The notes: generated by a model not told the origin, from the sequence alone. Shown: positions 53,877 through 64,000, counted from the first letter of the stretch. The stretch: DNA of 64,000 nucleotides from JBLZUR01 sp048565625 (GCF_048565625.1 NZ_JBLZUR010000002.1:1302001-1366000), one strand, 5' to 3'. A program made the numbers and translations.

Positions 53877-54473
53877 CTAATCAGCATTTTTCCCGTCTCC
53901 CGATGAAGGCGAATTTGTAAATTTCGGCGGCCCAACGCACAGGCCGTCGATGTAAAAGTCGAGATGCCGGTGAGCCAGGGCGCGCTCTTCGTCCGCCGGC
54001 AATCCCAACGCCAGCGGACGCGCGAACCGCGTCAACGCGAACACAATGTCACGTTCGGATAGGTCATCGCGAAGCGCGCCGCTTCGCTCCGCGCCCTCAA
54101 CAAGCCGTTTCATCAACGTCACTGCGCGGATCCTCAGATCGGGCCAGTCCGGCTTTTGCAGTAGCGGACGAATGATGTTCACGGCCCCGATTCCGTTATC
54201 GAGCGCGGCGTGCATGTACCGGCGGAGTGAATCGACACCGTCAGGAACGGTTTCGACCAGGTTCTCTCCGTCGCTGATGCTCCTTTCCAGCACATGGCGG
54301 GCGGCGGCATGAAGAAGCGCCTCCTGGTCCGGGAAGTGTCTGTAGAGGGTGCCGATTCCAACACCGGCGCGCTGGGCGACGGCATCTCGCGTGGGCTCTC
54401 CACCCACTTCGAGGACAAGTTCGATCGTCACCTCGACGAGCCGCTGTCGGTTTCGCTGCGCATCCGCTCGCAT
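53877..54473 (-). CDS. TetR/AcrR family transcriptional repressor
   Basis: A 198-residue regulator with an N-terminal HTH (PTRDAVAQRAGVGIGTLYRH, FPDQEALLHAAARHVLE) and a helical ligand domain. It is divergent from the rifampicin phosphotransferase gene, with a perfect inverted repeat in the shared promoter gap. The simplest reading is that it represses both genes until an inducer, perhaps a rifamycin, binds. The inducer cannot be read from sequence. Confidence 0.92.
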   Translation of the reverse strand: MRADAQRNRQRLVEVTIELVLEVGGEPTRDAVAQRAGVGIGTLYRHFPDQEALLHAAARHVLERSISDGENLVETVPDGVDSLRRYMHAALDNGIGAVNIIRPLLQKPDWPDLRIRAVTLMKRLVEGAERSGALRDDLSERDIVFALTRFARPLALGLPADEERALAHRHLDFYIDGLCVGPPKFTNSPSSGDGKNAD

Positions 54474-54504
54474 TGCAAATCCTGACCCCTCTTCAGAGAC
54501 GCGC

Positions 54505-54553
54505 TTGACAAAAATATAAACGGAGCATATTCCTCCGTTTATAAGAATGTCAA
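54505..54553. promoter_or_regulatory. Divergent promoters with TetR-type operator
   Basis: TATAAACGGAG (54515–54525) and CTCCGTTTATA (54533–54543) form a perfect 11-bp inverted repeat with a 7-bp centre. On the plus strand TTGACA (54505–54510), 17 bases and TATTCC (54528–54533) make a promoter for the phosphotransferase. On the minus strand TTGACA (54553–54548) and TATGCT (54529–54524), 18 bases apart, face the tetR gene. The operator covers both -10 regions, as expected for a repressor. Confidence 0.75.
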
Positions 54554-54577
54554 GGCGAATGGGACGCTACAGGATCC

Positions 54578-57103
54578 ATGGAATTTTCGGTTTGCTTGCA
54601 GAAGATTGATCGCGGCCAGGTCTCTCTTGTTGGTGGAAAGGCGGCGAACCTCGGCGACCTCGCGAAGGTCAATGGCATCATCGTGCCGAAGGGGCTCTGC
54701 GTGACGACGCATGCTTTTTCAGCGATCATCGAACGGTCTGCTGGACTGACCGCTGCTGTGCAGCGGCTTGATGAATCCGGTACCGAAATCAAAGCGCGGT
54801 CCGCCGAAATCCGCACGTTGATCGAGCAGGCGGCGCTTCCGCCTCCTCTCGTGGGCGCCATTTCCTCCTTCCTGCATGAGAATGGCGACGTTGCCGCCTG
54901 GGCGGTGCGTTCCAGCGCCACAGCCGAGGACATGGCAGACGCCTCGTTTGCCGGTCAGCATGAGAGCTATCTAGATCGGCGCGGCATCGAGAGCGTTTTG
55001 GCCGCGATTAAATCCTGTTGGGCCTCGCTCTATACGGAACGGGCGGTGATCTATCGCCAGCGAAACGGGATCGACCATCGCGGGGTCACGATGGCGGTGC
55101 TCGTGCAGCGGATGGTGCCGGCCGAGGCTTCGGGGGTGATGTTCACCGCCGACCCGGTGTCGGGCGATCGGACGGTTGTTGCAATCGAGGCTGCTGCCGG
55201 CACCGGTGAGGCGCTCGTCTCGGGTGCCGTGGTTCCGCAAGGGATCAAACTTCGTGCCGGAGAAATCTTCGCCAGGACTGGACACGGAAACACAATCCTC
55301 AGCGACGGGCAGGCGCGCGAACTCTCGGCCATCGGCAGACGGATCGAAAAGCATTTCGGCGCGCCGCAAGATATCGAGTGGTGTCTGCTCGATGGCGTAT
55401 TTTCCATCGTCCAAAGCCGACCGATCACCACGCTTTTCCCGATCCCGCCGCGGCAAGAGGGCGATCGGCACGTCTATCTGTCAGTGGGTCATCAACAGAT
55501 GATGATGGATGCGATGAAGCCGCTCGGCTTATCGGTCTGGCAGATGCTGGCGGCTCGTCCCATGCACGAGGCGGGCGGGCAGTTGTTCGTCGATATCACC
55601 GAGCAACTCGCGTCTCCCGCGAGCCGTGCCGCCCTCCTGAGCATGCTCAACCGCGATCCCCTCATCCGCAGCGCGCTCGAGGATCTTCTGGCGCGCAGCT
55701 TCGTGGCTTCACAATCGGCTCCGCAGGCAAGTTCGCCCCCGGCGGAGAGCCAGCTGGCGCAGGCAGCGCATGCCAACCCGCTTCCCGACGCTCCTGACCC
55801 AGCGATCATCGGCGCGTTGATCTCGCAAAGCGAGATCGCCGTCGAGGAGGCGAGGCAAGGCCTTGACGCAAGGTCCGGGAACGCGCTGTTCGACTTCATT
55901 GCCGAGGATCTTGCCGCGCTCAAACGGCAGCTCACCGACCCGCAGAGCATGCAGGCTCTGATGGCCGGCATCAATGCGACCTGGTGGCTCAACGACCGTC
56001 TTGAAGAGTGGCTTGGCGAGAAAGGCGTCGTCGACACGCTTTCGCAGTCGGTCGACAACAACATCACCTCGCGCATGGGGCTCGATCTTCTCGAAGTCGC
56101 GGATGCAATCCGGGCTTATCCCGCGGCTGTTTCCTTCCTGCGCGCCTTTGATGAAGGCGTGTTGCTTGCCGATCTCAAGCAGGTTGAAGGGGGCGCCGAG
56201 GCGCTTGCCGCCGTCGACGGCTATCTCGCCCGCTACGGTATGCGCTGCGCCGGCGAGATCGACATTACGCGCACTCGCTGGCGCGAGCAGCCCGGACTTC
56301 TGGTCCCGATGATCCTGGCCAATATCGATCTCTTCCCGGTGGGCGAAGCGAAGCGGCGCTTCGATGTCGGACTTGCGCGCGCGAAAGCCGCTGAAGAAGA
56401 CGTGCTGCAGCGCCTCCAAGCGCTTACCGGCGGAGCCGAAAAAGCGGCGCAGACGAAGCGCGCCATCGACATCATGCGGACCTTCATCGGATACCGCGAA
56501 TATCCGAAATACGGGTGGGTCGCCCGCATCGATCTGCATCGCCAGGCGATGCTTCGCGAGGCGCGGTGGTTGGTCGAGAATGGCGTACTCGACCGGATCG
56601 ACGACATTTACTACCTCCGTTTCGACGAACTGCGACAGGCGGTCAGGGCGCAATGCGCCGACCGCGACCTCGTCGCGGCGCGCAGGGCCGAATTCGCGTT
56701 ACACGAACGGCTTGTACCGCCTCGGGTGCTGACGTCTGACGGCGAGGCGCTGTTCGGTGATTTCAGGCGCCACGATCTGGATGCGAACATGATCCCCGGA
56801 CTGGGGGTTTCCGCAGGCACGGTCGAAGGTCGCGCCCGGGTCATCCTTGACGCGGCGGCGTTGGATATCGAGGCCGGAGACATTCTCGTCACCACCTTCA
56901 CGGACCCGAGCTGGACACCGCTGTTCCTGACCGTGGCAGGGCTTGTCACTGAAGCCGGTGGACAAATGAGCCATGGCGCAGTCGTCGCGCGCGAGTACGG
57001 GATTCCCGCTATCGTCGCCGTCAAGGATGCGACGCGCCGGATCGAGGACGGCCAGACAATCCGCATCGATGGAGCGACGGGCATCATAACCGTTCTGTCG
57101 TGA
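54578..57103 (+). CDS. rph: Rifampicin phosphotransferase (RPH)-like enzyme
   Basis: An 841-residue enzyme related to PEP synthase. The N-terminal ATP-binding domain (1–315) has SLVGGKAANLGDLAKVNGI, WAVRSSATAEDMADASFAGQ and VQSRPITTLFP. A large middle domain (about 330–760, with RIDDIYYLRFDELRQA) would bind the drug. The C-terminal swivelling domain carries the catalytic His799 in GGQMSHGAVVAREYGIPAIV. The three-domain order is that of RPH, which inactivates rifamycins by phosphorylating the ansa bridge. A PEP-synthase-like role is the main alternative. The control by TetR and the accessory location favour resistance. Confidence 0.8.
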   Translation: MEFSVCLQKIDRGQVSLVGGKAANLGDLAKVNGIIVPKGLCVTTHAFSAIIERSAGLTAAVQRLDESGTEIKARSAEIRTLIEQAALPPPLVGAISSFLHENGDVAAWAVRSSATAEDMADASFAGQHESYLDRRGIESVLAAIKSCWASLYTERAVIYRQRNGIDHRGVTMAVLVQRMVPAEASGVMFTADPVSGDRTVVAIEAAAGTGEALVSGAVVPQGIKLRAGEIFARTGHGNTILSDGQARELSAIGRRIEKHFGAPQDIEWCLLDGVFSIVQSRPITTLFPIPPRQEGDRHVYLSVGHQQMMMDAMKPLGLSVWQMLAARPMHEAGGQLFVDITEQLASPASRAALLSMLNRDPLIRSALEDLLARSFVASQSAPQASSPPAESQLAQAAHANPLPDAPDPAIIGALISQSEIAVEEARQGLDARSGNALFDFIAEDLAALKRQLTDPQSMQALMAGINATWWLNDRLEEWLGEKGVVDTLSQSVDNNITSRMGLDLLEVADAIRAYPAAVSFLRAFDEGVLLADLKQVEGGAEALAAVDGYLARYGMRCAGEIDITRTRWREQPGLLVPMILANIDLFPVGEAKRRFDVGLARAKAAEEDVLQRLQALTGGAEKAAQTKRAIDIMRTFIGYREYPKYGWVARIDLHRQAMLREARWLVENGVLDRIDDIYYLRFDELRQAVRAQCADRDLVAARRAEFALHERLVPPRVLTSDGEALFGDFRRHDLDANMIPGLGVSAGTVEGRARVILDAAALDIEAGDILVTTFTDPSWTPLFLTVAGLVTEAGGQMSHGAVVAREYGIPAIVAVKDATRRIEDGQTIRIDGATGIITVLS

Positions 57104-57132
57104 TACCGCCCGCGCGATGTTCCTGAGGTTGG

Positions 57133-58083
57133 ATGACAGACCTAAGCCTTGATTTTCGGCATCTCAGGTGTGCGCTTGCGGTCTCCGACTGGGGCAGTTT
57201 CCGTCGCGCGGCCTTGGAGCTCGATTTGCCTCAATCGACGGTCAGTCGTCGGGTTCAGTCGCTTGAACATCAGCTTGGCTTCCCACTTTTCATTCGTGAC
57301 CGGCGGGGTGCGAATTTGACTGTGGCGGGCTCGAGCTTTCTCAAGGACGCATTGCCTAGCGCCAGGGATATTGCTCTTGCGGCGGAGGTTGCCGCCAAAG
57401 TTCAGAAGGGCGAAACAGGCGGCCTCTCGATCGGCATGCTCGCCTCCCTGACGCCGGGCCCGATCCACGATATTATTTACAAATTCAGGAAATCTGTTCC
57501 GAAAATCCGCATCACGCTTCGAGAGGGGCAACGTCAGGGATTGTTGCGGGATTTGGCGACTGGCACCTTAGATGCCGCGTTTGTTACCGGTTATTTCCAT
57601 GTCGCCAAGCTCAATATGCGACAACTTTGGACCGAGGCGGTTTTCGCAGTGCTGCCGCAGTCACATCGCCTAGCGAATTCCGGGACCCTCTCCTGGGACG
57701 ATCTGCGTGATGAACTCTTTCTCGTCACCTTCAGCGATTCTGGGAGCGAAATACACGACTTCATCATTCGGAAGGTCTCGCAACTCGGACTCAAGCCGCG
57801 GATCGACGTTCATGAAGTATCGCGCGAGAGCCTTTTAAGCTTGGTTGCAATGGACGACGGCATCACGCTCTCACGGACTTCCTCGATGAGAGAGGGGTTC
57901 CCTGGAATCGTCTATCGGCCGATCATCGGCGAGCATGAGGCTGTTCCTGCGAGCATTGTCTGGGCGTCCGAAAACGAGAACCCCGCATTGCGTCGCTTCC
58001 TCGCGCTCTCTAACGAGTTCATTGCTTCGGCGGCGCATTCCAACAGCAAGCACCGTGAAGAAGGCCGCGATGACCCGGAGTAA
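57133..58083 (+). CDS. LysR-family transcriptional regulator
   Basis: A 316-residue regulator with an N-terminal winged HTH (FRHLRCALAVSDWGSFRRAA, LPQSTVSRRVQSLEHQLGF) and a LysR substrate domain (LSIGMLASLTPGPIHDII, GTLDAAFVTGYF). LysR genes of this type commonly border the trb genes of alphaproteobacterial conjugative elements. It lies downstream of the phosphotransferase but is probably part of the element backbone. The gene is richer in A and T than the core genes. It converges with the DUF2274 gene. Confidence 0.9.
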   Translation: MTDLSLDFRHLRCALAVSDWGSFRRAALELDLPQSTVSRRVQSLEHQLGFPLFIRDRRGANLTVAGSSFLKDALPSARDIALAAEVAAKVQKGETGGLSIGMLASLTPGPIHDIIYKFRKSVPKIRITLREGQRQGLLRDLATGTLDAAFVTGYFHVAKLNMRQLWTEAVFAVLPQSHRLANSGTLSWDDLRDELFLVTFSDSGSEIHDFIIRKVSQLGLKPRIDVHEVSRESLLSLVAMDDGITLSRTSSMREGFPGIVYRPIIGEHEAVPASIVWASENENPALRRFLALSNEFIASAAHSNSKHREEGRDDPE

Positions 58084-58120
58084 GGCTCGCAGATAGCATC
58101 GTACTCACGATCGGTCCTTG

Positions 58121-58354
58121 CTAGGGCGTACTCCCGGAACCAGCTCTACGCGACCTGGCAAATCCCCGATCGGTCGCGATGAACCGCTCGAGCATGGGGA
58201 CGATTAGGCGCACTGGGTCGACGGCAGGCTGGCCGTTCTCCTGTGCCAGAATCTCCGCATAGGCTGCTAGATCTCGATGCAGAGGAGCCGGCAGTTCGAC
58301 CGTAATCTTGATCGGCTTGTCATCGGTGATCGCGCCGAGTTTGAGCTTGGTCAT
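58121..58354 (-). CDS. DUF2274 family protein
   Basis: A 77-residue protein starting MTKLKLGAITDDKPIKITVE and continuing LPAPLHRDLAAYAEILAQEN, typical of DUF2274, which follows trbI in many conjugative elements. Its ribbon-helix-helix-like pattern suggests DNA binding. The ATG at 58354 has GGAGG five bases upstream and lies one base after the trbI stop. Confidence 0.9.
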   Translation of the reverse strand: MTKLKLGAITDDKPIKITVELPAPLHRDLAAYAEILAQENGQPAVDPVRLIVPMLERFIATDRGFARSRRAGSGSTP

Positions 58355-58355
58355 C

Positions 58356-59557
58356 TCAGCCTCCGTAGGGTTCGAGCACAAGGTCGCGCGTGACGATCAC
58401 CCGCACGGGGAAACCCGGCCGGATCGTCAGCGTCGGGGCAATATTGAGCTGGCGGCGGATGATCTGCTGGCCTGCGTCGTTGATCGTGTCCTGGCCGCCG
58501 TTGCGGATCGCCTGGATCAGCCGGTCGTCGTCATTGGTGGCGAGTTCCGCGCCGACGCTCAGCAGCGTCGAGAGGCCGGCCGCCTTGGCAAGATCCCACC
58601 AGTGGTAATCGACACCGTCCTGCAGGCCGGCATAGCCCTCGGCATCGGCGCCAGGCTGCCGCTCGAGCACGATGCTCCGGCCATTCGGGAAGATCAGGCG
58701 GTTCCACACCAGGAGGACGCGGCTTTGTCCGAACTGGACGTTGTTGTCGTACTGACCGATGACGCGCGTGCCCTGCGGGACCAGAAGGATGCGGCCGGTC
58801 GGGCTGTCATAGATATTCTCGGTAACCTGCGCGGTGATCTGACCCGGCAGGTCCGAGCGGATGCCGGTGATCAGCGCCGCCGAGATGACCGCGCCCGCCT
58901 GCAGGATGTTCGGCGATGCCGGAGCGGCGACCCGGTCGGTCGCAACGGTGCGTCGGTCGACTGGAGCGTTGAGGAACGCCTGCTGCCGCTCCTGAGCCGT
59001 CGGCGTCGCCGCCGGCGGTGCGAGGCCCAGGCTCGTGAGGTCGGGCTGTACGGTCGGCGTGCTCGTCGTCGCTGGCGTCGTGGTGCGTGCCTCCGAGGTC
59101 GCAAACAGCCGGCTGGTGCGCGCGGTCTCGATCTCCTGAAGGCGACGCTGTTCTTCCGGGCTGACACCGGGCTGCACAGGCGCGACGCCGGGCGTCGGCA
59201 CTGGCTGGCCGCGGTTCTGAGCGCTGACGATCGGCCGGCCGAGATCGCCGGGCAATGGCGGCCCGAGCTGGGGAACGCCGGTATAGTCGCGCGGCAGGCC
59301 CTGGAGGCCATCCGCCGTCGAGCGGTTGTCGGTCGAATAGAGTTCCTCGGGCGGCCGCCCGCCGTTGCGGGTCTGCAGCGCGTAGACGAGCGCGCCGCCG
59401 AGGCCTAGGCTCGCCACCAAGCCAAGCCCGGCCAGCACCTTGCGCGACAGCCGCGTGACACGGGGAGCCGCTGCGCGCAGCCGCATCGGCGCTGCCGCCT
59501 CCGGCGCCGATCCCGTCAGCGGCGCGCCGGCTTCCTCTTCCTCGTTTCGGTCATCAC

Positions 59558-59561
<4 letters not shown>
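58356..59561 (-). CDS. trbI: Conjugal transfer protein TrbI (VirB10-like)
   Basis: A 401-residue component of the mating-pair formation type IV secretion channel. A cytoplasmic N-terminus leads to one membrane helix (about residues 42–62, VLAGLGLVASLGLGGALVYA). A Pro-rich periplasmic linker precedes the VirB10 beta-barrel domain (GAVISAALITGIRSDLPGQI, LLVPQGTRVIGQYDNN). Its start overlaps the trbG stop (ATGA). Confidence 0.95.
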
Positions 59562-60582
<1,021 letters not shown>

Positions 60583-60586
<4 letters not shown>

Positions 60587-61266
60587 TGCCCCAGCTCCCG
60601 TGACCATGAAATTGCGTTGACGTAGATCCCCAGTGGATTGGCGCGCAGACGGTCGGCGTTGCGCGGTATCTGGACGACGATGGTAAGGATCGCCGTCCAC
60701 CGGGTCGTTTCGGCGAGTTGGCCGTTCTCGTAGCGGCGCTCGGTCCATGCGACCCGGAAGCTGTCGGGAGACGCGCGAATCACGCTCGAGACGTCTACGG
60801 CGATCTGCTGGCGGCCAACCTTGGTGAAGGGATCATTCGAACGCGCATAGTCATTCAGCGCCGCCGCACCTCGGTCCGTCGTGAAGTCGTAGGCGCGCAG
60901 CCAGTTCTGGCGCACGATGATCGCGTCCGCCGGAATCGAGCGGATTTGCTCTATGAAGCGTGCCAGATGAAACGCGATCTGCGGGTCGGTTGGCTGATAG
61001 TCGGCCGTGGCCGGCGCAATCGCCTGCGCCTGGCCGAGCCGGTCAGTCTGGACAACCCAGGGAACGACGGTCCCGCGCGCCGATTGCCAGACCAGCGCGG
61101 CCGCAAACCCTGCCGACAGGAAGAGCGAGCCGAACGCCATGTAGCGCCAGTTTCTTGCTTGGACACGGGCCGAGCCAATGCGGTCGTCCCAGACCTGGGC
61201 TGCGCGCTGGTACGGTGTTTCGGGTTGGGGGGCTTTTCCATAGTGCGTTGAGGGTCGTCGAAACAT
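60583..61266 (-). CDS. trbF: Conjugal transfer protein TrbF (VirB8-like)
   Basis: A 227-residue inner-membrane assembly factor. It has a cytoplasmic N-terminus (TPYQRAAQVWDDRIGSARVQ), a membrane helix near residues 42–62 and a periplasmic VirB8 domain ending NPLGIYVNAISWSRELGQ. Its start overlaps the trbL stop (TGATG). Confidence 0.95.
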
Positions 61267-62624
61267 CAGCGGTCACCTTCGGAGAGATTGACGGAGGAGC
61301 CGCCGCCGTGGCTGTCGCCGCTGCGCACGGCACGGATTGTGGTCGAGACGGCATGGCTCATCTGTTGGGAGCGCTTCATGCGGCGGGCCCAGGCGGGCGG
61401 CTGATCGCCGCCGCCGGTGGGGCTCGCGGCTGGATCGGTGGCTGCCTCGCCGACGGTGCCTATGATCGAGGAGCCGCCAGTCGCCTCGAAGCCGGCGCGG
61501 GCTCCATCGGCGAAGCTGCTGCGCATGCTCGACGAAGCGCGTTCGGCAGCGCGCCGGAGCGGCGATGTGGCGACGGAACCAGCGGCCCGCGCTACTCCGC
61601 CCAGCCCGCTGGCCACACCGGAGGCGCCCGTCTGCCCTGCGGCGCCCAAGCTGTATGCGGTCGACGCGCCACCCGCGAGGGCCGCACCGCCGCGAGCTGC
61701 GGCGGCTACACCGCCCGCCAGCGCGGCGCCGCCGGAGGCGACAGCGCCAACCGTGGCGGCTCCGGCCGCGACCATGCCCCCAGCGGCGAGCCCGGTGCCC
61801 ACGGCAGCGCCTGCGCCGAGTTGGGGACCGCCGGACACGAGGCCGTTGGCGATACCCGGGCCGAAGATGCCAAGTCCGAGCAGCGTCAGCGCCGCAAGCA
61901 CGATCGCCATGGCTTCGTCGATTGTCGGCGTGCGGCCGCCGAACCCGGCAGTGAATTCGGAGAAGAGGCTCGATCCGATGCCGATGATGACGCCAAGGAC
62001 AAGAACCTTGATGCCGGAGGAAATCACGTTTCCGAGCACGCGCTCGGCCATGAACGCCGTCTTGCTGAACAGGCCGAAGGGGATGAGCACGAACCCGGCG
62101 AGCGTCGTCAGCTTGAATTCGATCAGCGTCACGAAGAGCTGGATCGCGAGGATGAAGAAGGCGAGCAGCACAAGCGCCCAGGCCAGCAGCATTACCGCGA
62201 TCTGAATGAAGTTCTCAAAGAAACTCCAGTAGCCCATCAGATCTGATATGGAATCGAGCAGCGGCCGGCCGGCGTCGAGACCGGTCTGGGCGATGCGGCC
62301 GGGACGCATCATGTCGGCGACTGTGAAACCCGTGCCGGACGCCCTCAGCCCGAGCCCGGCAAAGCTCTCGAAGATGATCCGCGCCAAGTTGTTCCAGTTG
62401 CCGATCAGATAGGCGAACACGCCGACGAACAGGGTTTTCTTGACCAAGCGCGCCATGATGTCGTCGTCGGCGCCCCAGCTCCAGAACAGCGCGGCGAGCG
62501 TCACGTCGATCACGATCAGCGTCGTGGCGATGAAGGCCACTTCGCCGCTGAGGAGGCCAAAGCCGCTATCGATGTAACGGGTGAAGACCTCCAGGAAATG
62601 GTCGATGACGCCGGTGCCGCCCAT
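61266..62624 (-). CDS. trbL: P-type conjugative transfer protein TrbL (VirB6-like)
   Basis: A 452-residue polytopic inner-membrane protein. It starts MGGTGVIDHFLEVFTRYIDS and has several long hydrophobic segments between residues 25 and 260. A Gly/Ala-rich region (about 265–360) and a polar tail (PAWARRMKRSQQMSHAV) follow. It forms part of the transfer channel. Confidence 0.94.
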   Translation of the reverse strand: MGGTGVIDHFLEVFTRYIDSGFGLLSGEVAFIATTLIVIDVTLAALFWSWGADDDIMARLVKKTLFVGVFAYLIGNWNNLARIIFESFAGLGLRASGTGFTVADMMRPGRIAQTGLDAGRPLLDSISDLMGYWSFFENFIQIAVMLLAWALVLLAFFILAIQLFVTLIEFKLTTLAGFVLIPFGLFSKTAFMAERVLGNVISSGIKVLVLGVIIGIGSSLFSEFTAGFGGRTPTIDEAMAIVLAALTLLGLGIFGPGIANGLVSGGPQLGAGAAVGTGLAAGGMVAAGAATVGAVASGGAALAGGVAAAARGGAALAGGASTAYSLGAAGQTGASGVASGLGGVARAAGSVATSPLRRAAERASSSMRSSFADGARAGFEATGGSSIIGTVGEAATDPAASPTGGGDQPPAWARRMKRSQQMSHAVSTTIRAVRSGDSHGGGSSVNLSEGDR

Positions 62625-62628
62625 GATC

Positions 62629-63015
62629 TCAACGCGCCTCGTTCGTGTGAGAGCCGATCACCGGCGCGGTCTCGTTCACGGCCGGATGGCGGGCGGACGG
62701 GAGGTTCTGCGGGTGGCCCTGCGGGCCCGGCGCTTGCGGTGCCGGCTGCTTCTGCAAGGCCTGCGACGGTTTCAGGAAGCGGTCGCGGTTGTCCGCCCAG
62801 GCTCGGAGGCAGGCGGCGTCACGGGTGCCGGCTTCTCCGAGCTGCTGGCAGCGCCGCAGCTCTGTCTTCAGCGGGTCGACGCCCGCTTCGGTCTGCGCTG
62901 CGAGGCTGCGATAGTGCGGCGGTTCGTCCTTGCGGGAGAGCTCGATCGCCGTCGCCGTAATCGCGAACGTCACGAACCCGACGGCACCGATACGCGCGAG
63001 AATCTTTCCGTCCAT
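62629..63015 (-). CDS. trbK: Putative entry exclusion protein TrbK-alt
   Basis: A 128-residue protein with an N-terminal membrane helix (ILARIGAVGFVTFAITATAI), then RRCQQLGEAGTRDAACLRAW, the hallmark of TrbK-alt, and a Pro-rich tail. It is thought to block entry of a second copy of the element, though this variant is defined mainly by position between trbJ and trbL. Confidence 0.88.
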   Translation of the reverse strand: MDGKILARIGAVGFVTFAITATAIELSRKDEPPHYRSLAAQTEAGVDPLKTELRRCQQLGEAGTRDAACLRAWADNRDRFLKPSQALQKQPAPQAPGPQGHPQNLPSARHPAVNETAPVIGSHTNEAR

Positions 63016-63025
63016 CGCCGCGACC

Positions 63026-63790
63026 TCAGTTGTTGCCCGGGAACATCTGCGCGTTCCCGGGCTGGTATCCGGTGCCCGGCGTCAGAAAGCGGCGGCGCTG
63101 CTCGCGGCCCTGTTCAGCAGCCGCGGACCGCTCGGCTTCGGCGAGGGCCTGGGCCCTGCCGTTGGCGGAAACGACTGCGGTGAGATCGGCGAGCTGCTGG
63201 GCCTGCAGCGCGAGAAGCTGGTTTCCCGCCTGCGTCGCCTGCAACGCTCCGGTCGCGCCCTGGCTTTGGCCGACCAGCGCCGACATCTGCGTTCGGTTGG
63301 TGTCGATGTTGCCGACGACGCCCGCTTGGACGCGCATCGCGTCTTGCAGCCCCGAGACGGTGTTATTCCAGCGCTCCTTCGCCTGGGCGACGAGTTGCTG
63401 ATCGGACGCGCTCATCGAGGCGCTGCCGGCGCCGTAGTTCGTGCGGAACGCCTGGTCGATGTTCTGGACGTCATAGGCGATGCGCTGGGCTTCGCCGAGG
63501 AGCTGCTGCGTCCGCTGAACCGACTGTTGAAGCTGTTGGAGCGAGGAATATGGGAGGCTGGCGAGATTGCGGGCCTGGTTGATCAGCATCGTCGCTTCGT
63601 TCTGAAGCGACGTGATCTGGTTGTTGATCTGCTGCAAGGCGCGTGTCGCCGACAGCAGGTTCTGGGCATAGTTGGTGGGATCATAGACGATCCACTGGGC
63701 CGAGGCCGGCGCGATCAGCACCGGCGACACCGACATCGGCGCGGCGAGGATGACTGCGGCAAGCGCCGCGCGAGGGATGCGCAGTTTCAT
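63026..63790 (-). CDS. trbJ: P-type conjugative transfer protein TrbJ (VirB5-like)
   Basis: A 254-residue exported protein. The signal peptide ends near PASAQWIVYD. A long helical body (NLLSATRALQQINNQITSLQ, NEATMLINQARNLASLPYSS) completes the TrbJ pattern. The ATG at 63790 overlaps the trbE stop (ATGA) and follows GGAGA; in-frame codons upstream lie in trbE. Confidence 0.95.
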   Translation of the reverse strand: MKLRIPRAALAAVILAAPMSVSPVLIAPASAQWIVYDPTNYAQNLLSATRALQQINNQITSLQNEATMLINQARNLASLPYSSLQQLQQSVQRTQQLLGEAQRIAYDVQNIDQAFRTNYGAGSASMSASDQQLVAQAKERWNNTVSGLQDAMRVQAGVVGNIDTNRTQMSALVGQSQGATGALQATQAGNQLLALQAQQLADLTAVVSANGRAQALAEAERSAAAEQGREQRRRFLTPGTGYQPGNAQMFPGNN

Positions 63791-64000
63791 GGCTGGGTCT
63801 CCAGGTTGGTGAGGTTGGGAATGAGGTCCGCCGCCCAATCGACGCCGCGATGGCGCAGCCACGCGGCGAGGAAGCCGTCGCGCCCGTGCTCAGTGACGAT
63901 GCGGTCGATGGCGGCCTGGTCGGTCTTGGAGGATGCCGCGCAGAGCGCGAGCGCGACATCGGCGAGGCCCAGCTCGAACAGCCGGTTGCCGCGACGGCTC
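63787..64000 (-). CDS. trbE: Conjugal transfer ATPase TrbE (VirB4-like), C-terminal end only
   Basis: The last 70 residues are visible, continuing past the window edge. ELGLADVALALCAASSKTDQ and GFLAAWLRHRGVDWAADLIP match the C-terminus of TrbE. The ATPase motifs lie outside the window. The order trbE, J, K-alt, L, F, G, I is the standard one. Confidence 0.9.
   Translation of the reverse strand, partial: SRRGNRLFELGLADVALALCAASSKTDQAAIDRIVTEHGRDGFLAAWLRHRGVDWAADLIPNLTNLETQP

Noticed and set aside
54578..57103. Phosphoenolpyruvate synthase
   Set aside because: The catalytic domain is at the C-terminal end and the middle domain is large and unlike PEP binding; the pairing with TetR also fits drug inactivation better.

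Overview
The window is high-GC alphaproteobacterial chromosome, most likely from a sphingomonad (Sphingomonas or a close relative). The evidence is a GcrA cell-cycle regulator, the comF–grxC–amidohydrolase–DUF1178 block, a short-form ProRS, many GTG/TTG starts, pervasive 1–4 bp stop/start overlaps and dispersed GC-rich palindromic repeats of the kind seen between sphingomonad genes. All family calls are from reading motifs; no database search was run.

Positions 1–43.3 kb look like core genome. In order: a cut hypothetical gene, xerD and accA; two Flp pilins and mutT; a BioC-like methyltransferase divergent from comF–grxC–nitrilase–DUF1178; tRNA-Arg(CCT); a minus-strand cell-surface-signalling set (ECF sigma, FecR, TonB receptor) ending in a headless autotransporter; two flavoproteins; proS; lolC–lolD–membrane protein–dnaE; GNAT, radical SAM, VOC, lytic transglycosylase and uracil-DNA glycosylase genes; a TPR protein with ispE; an m5U RNA methyltransferase, bifunctional NAD(P)HX repair enzyme and ilvD; N-formylglutamate amidohydrolase; a polyamine pair (deoxyhypusine-synthase-like enzyme and a type III PLP decarboxylase); threonine dehydratase with a 57-residue membrane protein; PhyH dioxygenase; gcrA; an ABC-2 permease; a CDF transporter and a lipoprotein.

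Positions from about 43.3 kb to the right edge are accessory DNA belonging to an integrative conjugative or plasmid-like element. The left part holds debris: an AbiEi-type antitoxin fragment, an antitoxin-like ORF and a HTH gene killed by a 1-bp deletion plus a nonsense codon. Then comes an intact, tightly coupled six-gene type I restriction-modification operon (half-size specificity protein, HsdM, full HsdS, a DUF6119/TIGR04141 protein, HsdR, YgjP-like zinc peptidase). Next is a TetR repressor divergent from a predicted rifampicin phosphotransferase, with an 11-bp perfect inverted repeat lying on their promoters. A LysR gene, DUF2274 and the trb transfer genes (trbI, G, F, L, K-alt, J and the end of trbE) follow and run off the window.

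The best candidate for something under-described is the restriction operon, because a DUF6119 gene is overlapped on both sides between hsdS and hsdR and a metalloprotease gene is overlapped onto hsdR. The most testable regulatory site is the TetR/rph operator.
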